A stretch of 64,000 nt of DNA, from assembly GCA_023653785.1 (NCBI GenBank), contig JAMKCH010011834.1, forward strand, positions 56,360 through 120,359, written 5' to 3'. This DNA is from Ophioderma brevispina (lineage: Eukaryota > Echinodermata > Ophiuroidea > Amphilepidida > Ophiodermatidae). The notes under the pieces were generated by a model. That model was given only the letters and a program-made list of their open reading frames with translations, did no database searches and was not told the origin of the DNA. Below, piece by piece: positions 36,604 to 47,035 of the stretch (the first letter of the stretch is position 1; each line of letters starts with the position of its first letter). The position numbers and the translations under genes were made by a program.

Positions 36604-39597
36604 CTGTAAAGGAAAGGAAGATGAATGTGGACAAAAATAGGAATTGCCAAATTTTGACAAATATTTACAACCTTTATAATTTCTACTTGACATTTGGAAA
36701 AAAGAGGGGAAAAATCTGGATTTTAAAAATGAATCTGACAGGTTTTGTTACTTCATATGTAAATGTGGATGAAAACAATCCCAGAATATACCACATGAAT
36801 CTGTAGGGAATTATACCACACGAGATCATGTGATCTACTAGTGAGTGTATGAAAAACATCAGTACCGGGTTTATTAAAATTAAAGCAGTAATTTTATCCG
36901 CAGGGTGGCGAGAGGTCAAGGAGTGCCCTTTGGAAATGTTGTTTTGTGAAGGAATATTGGGACGGAAAAATATATCTTCGGGGAATTTTTTTGTCCTCTA
37001 CAACAGGAAAGGTCTTGTTGCCCTGAGAACTGGGAACTTGCCCCCTACTTGAAATGACATGGGGCTGGGCGAAGTACGATTAAAGACGATAACCCAATGT
37101 TTTTCAATTGTGATTGAATGATCTTGCCCCGAATGTCCCCATCTGTAAAGTTCATGTCAGATATTTTAATCTGTTTTGATATGAGAGCTAAATGTGATTC
37201 TTCTAATCTAAAGCTTCCCCTAGAACACTGTGTAAAATGTTTGGGTCACCAAAATGGTCATTTTTTTTGCTCCTAACATCCAAAACAAAAAACTTTCACC
37301 AGTATACCCACAATGATGGTCACACAGTGTAACTGACAAAAATAGTAGCTTTTCTTCTGACACCTTGTGTTGACCAGTTCCATAACTCTTGACCCCTTAG
37401 ATGGAAGCTATTAAAGATCCATCGTCGATCGCTAATAGCCTCGCCCCAGGGAACCCCAGATTTATTTAATACCGAAGTAGTCATAATTTTGTATCAGAAG
37501 ACCAGCTTACGATTTTTCTATTACCCTGTGAAATCTTAGAGCTAAAGGTGTTTGGTTGGAATGTTAGAGTGAAAAAAATATGCCCATTTTGTCAACCAAC
37601 TTAATTTTACAAGTACTCGGTATGGTGGGATTACAAAATCCACGTTTTTAGCTCTACCGCTTCAGAAACAGTTGAAATATTGGCGCGAGACTTACAGATC
37701 GGGTTTTTGGGTTGGGTATTCCTATCCAGATGAAACATTTTTATAGCTTACAGTCGGGTCATCCCCTTTCATGATCCAGCCATGGACCTTTAAAAATCAG
37801 TCAAATAACAATGATACAACAAGTACTTTACATTAATAATACAGCACAGAATTTGTTAGTGCAATTCACTCTGGGGTTGGAAAAAAAATTACCAGATGTC
37901 ATAAAAACCATTATGAAAAGTGTCAATCACATAGAAAATGAACATGCTCCAATAATGACAACTAATATTGATGGCAATAACAACTGAAATGTTTCATAAT
38001 AATACGTTAATTAAATCCACGATATTACTTTATTGATGAACAGCTTTGATGAGTTTAAGATATGAGAAACACATTCCAGGAAATACTAATTATATTTTGA
38101 ATGTTCAGGAGCTGAAAGTTCGAAATGAACCGTTTTTAGCAAAATCTAAAACCTCCGAGTCTGCAGCTCACTGGTTTTGTTAACCAGTGAATTTGTGTGA
38201 AATTTCATAACTTTGTGAAACACCCATCTCTTCTTGTGAATTTCTATGCTCTTAAAAAGGTATGCTGCTGAAGCAATCTTTTAGAATTTTGTGTTTTATG
38301 TTTTCATTTTTTTAACGAAGATTTAGAAAGATTCCTAAAACAAGAATGAGACGTTTGAATTTGGTAAGATTAAATTGGTAAGATTCTGACGGACCTGCTA
38401 CTTTCATGTTTTTTTTTTTCAGATACTTTTAAAAAGTGCCTTAAGAGATTTTTGGGGGCAAAAATGAGCTGGCAGTTTCAAATGAATATCATTCTCATAC
38501 ACAATTTTAGTTTAAAATCATGTTACAAGTAAACTTAGGGACAAAATAACATTTTAGGTCATTTCAATATCACTATGCACTATAAAACTTTTATACATTG
38601 CCATCATTACAACATTTCCATAAGTAAAATGTATTGCTTGACCACTAATTCATTTTTTAGAATCAATCAAGGTTGGCAAATGACGTAACCAATCAAAAGA
38701 TCCTCCTGATGCTCATAATTATTGTCATTAAAAAAAAATATCTGAATGGACCTTTAGTAATATAAAGAACATTAATTTCTTTAAAAATGACCATGAATGT
38801 AGCACAGTTTTAAAAGTCACTGCAAAATTAAATTCAGACAACATGCAGCCATAACATTGAACATTCTGCTTGGGAACATATTTTTAGTTGCTGGTGCATA
38901 TAATATTTTGGGCCTGCTCTTTACTCTTTCAGAACAGCAATTTCCAATTTCAATAAAATGCCGGCAAAAACTAATCAATACCGCCATTTCAAAAGAAATC
39001 TTTCACGTGTATGTAATTATTATCAAACTGCACCAATGTTGTTTGCAATAAATGGTTTCAATTAATCAACGAGCGTTCGTCAATGAGTACCAGCAACAGA
39101 TGTAGACGTCCCAGGTATGACAGAAACAGTGAATTCCCAGGGCTCTACTAACTGATACTATTATGTATGTATACACATAGTCCATTCAGTATCAGTTAAC
39201 ATGTGACCCCACAAGTCATTTGCAATGTTGACTACATGTAATACTAAAGAGTCATATTGTATCTCCTAGAGAATGCACTATATTTGTAGTTTGCTTGAAC
39301 ATGGATAGGAAGTTGATAAAGGAAAAACAAAAATCTGTTTGTTGACATTCCAGCACAATAAAAACAGCAGATGGACAATTTTAAATATATTTAAAGATCT
39401 AACTTGCCTGTTTGTCAACATACCAGCATTTTAGCATTCTCATCCTTGTATCACATGTTACTATTTTTTATTCCAAAATTTAGCACCATATATGAAATCT
39501 GGAGTTTTGAAAATTGACAAAGAATACCAACTCTGAATTTCAAGGAATCCTAGCTATATGCAAATAAATTCATATGGTAGTTAGGGTTCAATAATTA

Positions 39598-39740
39598 GAG
39601 AATAAAAGATGAGATTTTTTGTTTTGGCCATCTTAGATGGTGTCATAATGGATGGGCATCCACCATGATAAAATATTGGATGCCATCCATTATGACACCA
39701 TCTAAGATGGCCAAAACAAAAAATCTCATCTTTTATTCTC
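39598..39740. repeat. Perfect 58-bp hairpin
   Basis: The left arm 39598-39655 and right arm 39683-39740 are exact reverse complements: it begins GAGAATAAAAGATGAGATTT and ends AAATCTCATCTTTTATTCTC. The stem continues past a one-base bulge through CATCCA/TGGATG, leaving a loop of about 14 bases. Confidence 0.96.
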
Positions 39741-40941
39741 ATTCTTATTTAGAATTGTGTAATTTTTGCTTTTTATCGACATAAATTATTTGTCAAAAAT
39801 GTTCTAACATCATTCTTTTTTATTCATTTAAATAATTGCACTCCTCTTGAAAACAAATGTTTCAATCCAAGGAACCAAAGTCATCGCGCCGTGATCGTCA
39901 CGCTGCGTAAATTGCATTGCGTACTAACGCGAAATCACGACGCAGTATAAACGCGCCGCTTGCGCGTGTCATATATTCGACTACACCGCGCAATTGCTGC
40001 ACGCACTATCCATCTATTACCCAGTAATGGATGGGCGGAGCATTGACCTAATCCAATCAAATTTCTTGCTAACAAGATAAACCACGCCCACCGAATAAGA
40101 ATGTTCTATCATTAGCAAAATATGAAGCTAATTGGTCATGAATACAAGAGTAGTGAGTCCGCTAAGCGCATAGTGAACACTTTGATCACACAGTAGATGG
40201 ACATCTTTAGGATTTTGAAATACATGGTAATGCTGTTCCCAGAAAAAAATTGGTGAGTCCAACACCAAATCAAATCCCCAAAAATCATGAAAAAAAAAGT
40301 AAAAAAATATTGACAAAAAGTGTTGATCTATTTTCTTGGAATCTAAACAGCAAAGATCAAATAAGGTTTAAATACTTAATTTTGTTAAAAACAAAGTTTT
40401 TTTGCTGTTAGCAAGACTTCAAGCTTCGACTTTTTCAGAAGTAGGGTAAATGTTGCAACACGGTGATAATATATCAAATCAAATGCAGGCAAGTTATTCA
40501 AGATATTTTAAAACATTTTTCGGTAGAAAGATTATTTTAGATAGTTCATGTTTTACCTTCCATAATAAATGACATTCTGCACCATATTTCCATAATTCAC
40601 AAATATTACACATGATTTTGAGACACTATAATGGCAAAGTTAAATTTCAAAATACATGTAATTTAAGAGTTTTAGGTTCATGTTGACAATACTACAACAG
40701 CATCCCAGACCTATTTCCAATGCTGTCCAAAGGTGTTTAAAAAGTGGATGGCAAAAAACTAATAGGATTGTCATTGATAACCATACAATGAATTTGGGAA
40801 TATAAGTAAGATACTTGCTAAATAAAATTTAAAAAAACATGGATTTGTATAAAAATAATAAATTACAAAAAAATCACAGAAAAAGAACTGATGCCAAAAT
40901 TAGAGAGAAACTCTTGTATGATCTTGATTTACCTTTACTAG

Positions 40942-41440
40942 AGAATAACCGATATGATCGGTATTTATGAAATCGGGCCGATTATGACCTTATCGGTATC
41001 TGATCGGTATCGGCAAAATTCTAATTTTTTACCGATTTTCTATACCGATTAAATTAATATCATTATCAAAGAGGTCCAAACTTGAATTAAAATTGTTCCA
41101 AACTGATGGCCAAATGGCGAAAATAAATCAAAACTGAAACAATCAAGTTATTATTTTATGTACACAAGAGTGTGTATGTTGTTCCTAACTTACTATTTTG
41201 CCGTTTTAATGGTTTACCTAAATCGATCTGCTACTTTTTGGTAGCTTCTGGCTGTCGATAATGATAATGTTGGCAATGATAATGCCAAAAAAATACACAG
41301 AAAAAAATCGGAATCGGAATTAACCGATCTTCTAATTGTAAAAATCGGTATAACAGATATTAGGGTGATCGGTTAGACACTAACCTTTACAAAATGTATA
41401 TAATTGTACCTAAAGTATTTGGGCCTCCACCCCCCGCTCC

Positions 41441-41478
<38 letters not shown>

Positions 41479-42726
41479 CACCCCTGGGCGATGCCTTTTC
41501 CAAAATAAGGGTGACTATTAGAATCAATTTTCTCACCTTGTAAAAGGGTCATGAGTTGATCTATCATGGTTTCCGATAAACCTAAATTCATCTCTTGCTG
41601 GCCTGCAACATTGCCGCCATCTGTCACCGAAATATTCCTTACAGTTTTAGAAAAAACAAAGTCAGCCATTATTTCCCTCAGCAAGTGCCCGAGAATACAT
41701 CCATTTTTTCAAAACAGCTACAGCATGTCTATCCATAACGTTATTGGTTTCCCGCTCTATGGAAAGTTTAGTTCCGATTTCCGATTCCCTATTGTCTTCA
41801 TAAACATGGCGATTTTGGTCGGGAAATTTGGAGAGGCATGTATTAGAGTAGGGGCATGTAATGAAGTAAATACAATACTTCAAAATCAAACGCGTTTATT
41901 GCAAAGATACATCAAAACACTCTAAGAGTCCTCAAAAGAAACAAAAAAACAAAACAAAACACCATCTGTCTAACTGACACTGGTCAATGCACCAAAGGAT
42001 ATGGCAAACTAACAATTTTTGTTTCAGGCTAATTAAATTTCAGTCGGCATAACTAAATTATACCCTTCACACACACACACGTTCTTTATCACATGCTTTA
42101 TTTAGTTAACAGAATAAAGCACAGCTAGGGTAGTATGTGTGAAAGGTATTTTGCAATTATACCTTTCAATCGTAAACTAATATTGACTGAACACCTGCAT
42201 TTTCTTTGATTCCTGGCAATAACAAATTCAACATTTCCACTTTTTATTTAATACTATGAAAATATCACACTTTTAAAACTGCCCAATTTATATTTATTAA
42301 AATTCCATCATCTAGTGCCTAACTGATCACTCTAATATCTGTTATACGATTACAGATTTTAAATTTAAAAATCGGTTCATTCGGATTCCGATTTTTCTGG
42401 GTTTTTTTTCGTTATCATCGCCGTTTTCAACAGCCAGAAGCTGCCAGAAAGTAGCAGATCGATTTAGGTAAACCACTAAAATGGCAAAATAGTAAGTTAG
42501 GAATAACATACACACTCTTGTGTACATAAAATAAGAAATTGGTTGATTTATTTTCACCATTTGGCCATCAGTTTGGAACAATTTTAATTCAAGTTTGGAC
42601 CGCTTTGATATTTATTTAATTGGTATAGAAAATCGGTAAAATATGATAATTTTGCTGATACCGATCAGATACTGATAAGATCATAATCGGCCCGATTTCA
42701 AAAATAACGATCATATCGGTTATTCT
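40942..42726. mobile_element. 1.8-kb element with about 0.4-kb terminal inverted repeats
   Basis: The left arm (40942-41384) starts AGAATAACCGATATGATCGG. The right arm (42314-42726) ends with its complement, CCGTTATT-like then CGGTTATTCT. Shared internal landmarks include ATCGGGCCGATTATGA, TGTACACAAGAGTGTGTATG and CTAAATCGATCTGCTA, all inverted on the right. A possible 5-bp duplication TTTAC flanks it (40934-40938 and 42726-42730), with slightly frayed ends. The roughly 930-base centre carries a 33-base C run and the exon-like stretch at 41.6 kb. No transposase was recognised. Confidence 0.8.
41537..41669 (-). CDS. Possible first exon of an unknown gene inside the TIR element
   Basis: ATG in context GAAATAATGG opens a frame MADFVFSKTVRNISVTDG continuing to MIDQLMTLLQ, followed by a good donor (CAAG/GTGAGA). 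I do not recognise the product. Upstream in another frame (about 41669-41850) lies ERETNNVMDRHAVAVLKK, which resembles the N-x-x-D-x-x-AVAV core of HIRAN-like domains. That frame stops at the TGA of ATGGCTGAC. No following exon was identified. Confidence 0.3.
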
Positions 42727-44320
42727 TTACCACCATCTAAAATTAATACGGTACCATACAATTGTTGCCAAACTCAATAACCATGTCAGCAATTTTAAAA
42801 TCCAAGGAGACACAAAAGTTAAACCTACATGGTTGGGGGAAGAGAAAATGCCAGTTTTTTTACAAAACCATTTTTTTTAGCCCTACGCCTTCCATAGCAA
42901 AATAATAGTCATATTTATACATAAATTAAAAGGCAATAGCAGAGAAAGACAAGGCACAAATATAATGTCTTCCCACTTTGGCCCCTAGAAAGAAAAAAAG
43001 AATAATGTTTTATCGGGGCTCTCCACGCTTTCTCAAGCACGCATGATTAGCTAAGGTCCTTGAAGCCCTGCATGTGTATATGCCATAAAGGAGAATACAC
43101 TCATCCAAAACATATATACCCTGTCAAACTCGATAGAAGTTGTGCCAGTAGCTCACCTCCACTATGTGTTTGTGCTGTGTGGGTTTTTTTCCTGGTTAGA
43201 TGTGCTACTTCCACATTCACATATTGATAAGGCCCACCCAATAAATTAAGTTGTTCCAGTAGTATAGACCAAAAACAAATGCGGAAGCATGTTTTTATTA
43301 TTTTTTTAAAGGAATTCCACGATATGCCTTAAATCATACCAAACGGCACAATCAAAAATTGCAAAGATGCAAACCATATTTGAAATGTACATAAAATTTT
43401 ACTTGATAAAAAAAAATATTATATTGGGATCACTTATAAGCCTTTTTTTTTAATTAATTTTTTATCTCAAGCATGTTGTGTCTCCCCCACCAAAAAAACA
43501 CAAATTTTCTCAGTTCGCCAATAAATAAAAAAAACAAATGCAAGCTGAAATGGCTCAAAAACAACATGACATGCCTTTTTTGCCTAAAAATCATAACCCT
43601 GGATTGGTTGACGTAGTATCTGATCCAAATCCATATGAGGGTACAATCCTTAGAAATTTCCTGCATTATGTTGAAATTTGAACTTACTGTGAGGTGTGAG
43701 TTGTAAGGCGAGGCGAAAAAACGAGTTTTGATTATTGCAGCTTTTATACTCCCCAACTCTCTCTTAAAATCAATGGAAACAATGCATGCAAAATAAAACC
43801 CGTTTTTTCTTAAACTGTGACAATAGTCCTTCCTACAGGTATGCTACCCAATTCGTTGGTTTTGTCATTTATTCCTGTTTTCCCCCATGCTTTTATAGCG
43901 GCTAAATTTTCTCTTCCTCACAATTGGAATGTGAAGATATGGTGCATGGTGAAGAGAATATTTAAAACACACACCATATCCTAAGGTTATTGGAGTAGGC
44001 CACAAAAACACAGGAACAGAATGTTCAGTAGCCAAACAGTGTGGCAAGTCTCACCAGATTTTAGATAAGTGACCACTCCCTTGAACAAAATTTGGATATC
44101 AATTGTTAAAATAGGAGGATGCAGTTAAAAAGAAATATATTCTTCATTGAAATAAAAAAAATATATTAGTTTCCACAGAACTTGTGTGTCGTCAACCGTT
44201 ACTTTTGAGTGAGGGGGGTCAAGCACCTTTGAGACAGTAATAAAGAAGGAATATATTCCTTTGTTTGCTACCCCTATCGGAAGCGTGGGTTTGTTAAATG
44301 GATGTATCTTTATAGGTAAT

Positions 44321-44497
44321 AAACTGCGCATTACTTCTTGCGAGAAAAATGGGACAAATCGATGCATGCGCACTAAGATTTTGATGCGTCTAATGCACGT
44401 GCTCCACAGGAGGAGAGAGTGCATTGGACAAGCATCAAAATCCGTGCAAGTGCATTGTGATTTGTCCCATTTTTTCGGAAATGCGCAGTAGTAACCT
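44321..44497. repeat. Imperfect hairpin, arms about 80 bases
   Basis: The left arm has CTGCGCATTACTTC, AAAAATGGGACAAATC and GATTTTGATGCGTCTAATGC. The right arm has GCATTGGACAAGCATCAAAA, GATTTGTCCCATTTTTTC and GCGCAGTAGTAAC inverted. A few mismatches and a short loop are present; it looks MITE-like. Confidence 0.82.
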
Positions 44498-44984
44498 AAT
44501 TCATACCCGACATAAGAATTTACCTTAAGTAGCGAATCTAACAGTAGGTTTAAAACCATATTTATCATAATTTAGAGATAAAAACAAATTACCCAATGAA
44601 GGAGAAATAAATCAGTCCTGCCCGACGTGTACGCGTTCGAAAAGCACATTACGCAGTACGCAGAGTGCAACTAGGACATTTTCAATCCACTGTGCTACTT
44701 TCGAGTATTTTGTTAACAGCTAACTGATTTGCTGTTGTATATGCGTAAATACGCAGAGTGTATGAATTCACTATATTTTTTATTGGTTTTCCCTCAAGCA
44801 GTTGACGTAATTCAACCCTCATGTCAGTTACAACGGCCTTTATACACTCATTCCACCAAGTAAAAATGTTGTGACAGTTGAATCTTAATAATATGATCTG
44901 TGAATGCATAGGGACATTATGTGGGAAATGTGGGAAAACTAAAAATGCTTTAGAACAATTGATTACATCAAAAAATACCAGGAC

Positions 44985-45245
44985 CGCGAGTGGGTCTGCC
45001 GTCGCGGTTTGTGAATGGGGCCAAAGGTCACACGAGGTCACCAAGGTTCAAATGATGTCACCAACATTTGTCACCCACCCCACCCCCTCCTTTCCACCAA
45101 GTTACATCACCATAACCCTTACGGAAACTCATACGGCATTGCAATAAATATAAGGGTTAACATTTTGACCACACCACACACACAGACATACGCCAGAGTA
45201 ATCCCTATGTGGCTTCTGCAAGTCTTGCAGACGACACAAAAAATT
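44985..45245 (+). repeat. DR1-motif dispersed repeat, copy 3
   Basis: It starts with CTGCCGTCGCGGTTTGTGAA and has CAAAGGTCACACGAGGTCAC. It ends CCCTATGTGGCTTCTGC then GCAGACGACACAAAAAA. Both ends match the 13.5-kb copy. Confidence 0.72.
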
Positions 45246-45376
45246 GTCTCTGAAACAATTGGCAAAAAGCTGTGTGCAATTCTATTCTTTTTTCATTTTA
45301 AAAAAGCTCGGGGCTTCAAATGGGCAATCACAGGTGTCTACGCAGCAAATTGATTACACATAAGCTTGATTGGGGA

Positions 45377-45660
45377 ACATGTGTGCAGTGGATCAGCGCT
45401 CGCCTCATAAGCATAAGGTTATGGGTTCGAGCCCCGCTGTCGCCAATGTGTTGTGCACTTGGGCAAGGCATTTACCTCGCTTGCCTCTCTCCACCTAGGA
45501 GTATAAATGGGTACCGGCATATGCTGGGAATGCAAAACAGACTCGCTGTGCGAGAGGAGTGGCGAACCCTCACAGCAACATTGTATGAGGGAGTCTGGCC
45601 CAAAACGCCAAAGAGAGAGATGGGCACTCCGCCTACGGGCGCACCATTTGCATTTTGATG
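45377..45660 (+). repeat. tRNA-derived SINE with intact-looking A and B boxes
   Basis: The head is tRNA-like: A box TGGATCAGCGCTCG at about 45389-45402 and B box GGTTCGAGCCC at 45424-45434, with CTCATAA in the anticodon position. The body has TTGTGCACTTGGGCAAGGCA and GAGTATAAATGGGTACCGGC. The tail runs to the AGAGATGGGCACTCCG region. The loss of acceptor-stem pairing and the long body mark it as a SINE, not a tRNA gene. Confidence 0.87.
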
Positions 45661-45948
45661 GGAAGGTTCTGAGACAAACCTTTTTTCTTTGCCAAAGTAT
45701 TTCTGGTCTTAACCCCCTGGGCACTCCCACCTCTCATAAAACCTGTCTGATTGGTTCATTACAGGGCACAAAATGAGATTGCCCCCTGAGTGACCAATCA
45801 AAAGAGTGCTTCTATATCTGTGTAAGTTACCATACCAGTACCACCATTTTTACAGTAATCTCGAATTGCTCATATCATATTTACTTCCAAGTGACGCAAT
45901 CAAAATAGTGCTTAGATGCCGAAAGATATGCAGGTAGTGCCCAGGAGG

Positions 45949-46307
45949 TTAAAGGTGCAACGAAAGATTTCAAATAACAGGTGTCCCGAAAAAATGTGAA
46001 AATTCTGATTTTAGTACTGGTGTAAAGCTTTATATAAAAAAATATCCCCATCTGCAAGGATTAAGCTGAGAACTATTTCTTTGGCACAAAAATTGTGAAA
46101 TTTCTCATTTCGTATAGGAGCAAATACGAAATTCAGCCTGTTTTCTATTGAAATATAAGCATATACAAATCACCTTTTGATTTCATTTTAAGTTATTTCT
46201 GTAACCAAACAAATGTAGGAATCTACCTGAGCAATCGAATTTATTAGGAAATCACTACATATAAACAGAAAATATGGATGACTTGAAATCTCTCGTTGCA
46301 CCTTTAA
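45949..46307. mobile_element. MITE with TTAA target duplication, family B copy 3
   Basis: Termini AGGTGCAACGAAAGATTTCA and inverted GAAATCTCTCGTTGCACCT are bounded by TTAA. It ends about 150 bases from the 46.5-kb Mondo exon. Confidence 0.9.
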
Positions 46308-46460
46308 ATACCATAGCAACAACAAAGCATGAGGCAAATCACTTGCTTTGAAAATACAACTACCTCATTAATGACTCTTTTCTGAACTGATCAAGCTCCT
46401 AATTAAAGTTTACCTATAACCTTTCTTTGGAATTATTTCTCAATATGGTAAGTGACTTAC

Positions 46461-46609
46461 ACTGCATGTGCCACGCCCTCCATATGGCGCTGTTGATGCG
46501 TACTTTGTTGTGCCAGGTCCATTTCTGATTTTGAAACTGCTTCGGCTTGGGCGACACAAATTGCATTCCCTTGCCCGGGACTAACTGGATACCTTTCTGC
46601 CCATCATTG
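46461..46609 (-). CDS. mondo: Mondo exon: conserved region with AIWRAW motif
   Basis: This exon is open in one frame with an acceptor TTTACAG and a donor GTAAGT. It encodes VSPKPKQFQNQKWTWHNK followed by VRINSAIWRAWHMQ. In MondoA and ChREBP the corresponding stretch reads VSPKWKNFKGL, then a K-R-I/L-N-N-AIWRAW block, part of the Mondo conserved region that mediates glucose sensing and 14-3-3/CRM1 control. The exon ends one base into a codon, and this phase fits the next exon at 36.5 kb. No frame break is visible here. It lies just beyond a TTAA MITE (45949-46307) in the intron. This exon alone is enough to name the family. Confidence 0.88.
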
Positions 46610-46910
46610 CTGTAAATTACAAATATAAAATAAACAAGAGATATGCATTAAAAGGGAACCAAATGTTTCTAGTAATATTACAGGGACATATGGATATTTC
46701 TCACTAGCCTACTCTTTCTACAAATATCCATAAATGAATCAAGTATAACACTTTACACTCATTCTTCATTTTCGCATTTTTTTCTAAATCTACCAACATA
46801 CACTAAAATAATTACCTAGTGCTCAATTCAGTTTTCATGAATATGATTTTTCATTTTATGTCGTGAACCTTTCCCTGTGAAGTCTGGCTATACCATAGGA
46901 TTATACAATA

Positions 46911-47035
46911 GTAGAGTGTTCTTCCCCACGATGCAATTGTTACCCAAGACAATTTTTTTTGCACTGTTTTCACAAGAATTTATAGTGACCAAAAATATCT
47001 TAAATTGCAAAGATTGGGATGAGTTCATATGATGG
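46911..47035 (+). repeat. Paralogous copy of the MITE A target, without the MITE
   Basis: GTGTTCTTCC(C)CACGATGCAA, then a T-rich TTTTTGCACTG and a single TTAA at 47000-47003. This is followed by ATTGCAAAGATTGGGATGAG. The same flanks at 1945-2028 and 2373-2400 are split by the MITE. Confidence 0.78.

Larger units (their letters stand above)
36604..46460. other. Mondo intron with several palindromic elements
   Basis: Contents listed separately: hairpin at 39.6 kb, TIR element at 40.9-42.7 kb, hairpin repeat at 44.3 kb, DR1 repeat at 45.0 kb, SINE at 45.4 kb and MITE at 45.9 kb. The 37.4-37.6 kb stretch shares inverted similarity with about 51.75-51.9 kb (both around CCCTGTGAAATCTTAG/AGCTAA), a diverged dispersed repeat. 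Confidence 0.45.
2499..46609 (-). other. mondo: Mondo (MLXIP/MLXIPL-like) gene, 13 exons placed, both ends missing
   Basis: Mondo proteins are bHLH-zipper transcription factors. They shuttle between cytoplasm and nucleus, respond to glucose-6-phosphate through an N-terminal conserved region, and bind ChoRE/E-box DNA as heterodimers with Mlx. The order of conserved blocks on the minus strand matches the family: the AIWRAW motif, a KW-containing block, SDTLF, the IQPGL block, a glutamine/serine-rich transactivation part, a basic region ending EHKRR, helix 2, a zipper, then NWKFWI and RPLF of the C-terminal domain. Exon junctions are mostly canonical. The N-terminal exon(s) and the last C-terminal exon were not found. 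Frame breaks by single bases occur in at least seven exons, so the gene as written cannot encode a full protein. Identity is based on remembered family motifs, not on a search, but the collinear series makes it strong. Confidence 0.88.

Noticed and set aside
41373..41500. Poly-glycine tail of the minus-strand ORF at 41.4 kb
   Set aside because: Translation of a 33-base C homopolymer beyond a good splice donor; not coding.
45377..45452. tRNA gene
   Set aside because: A and B boxes are present, but the acceptor stem does not pair and the sequence continues into a SINE body.
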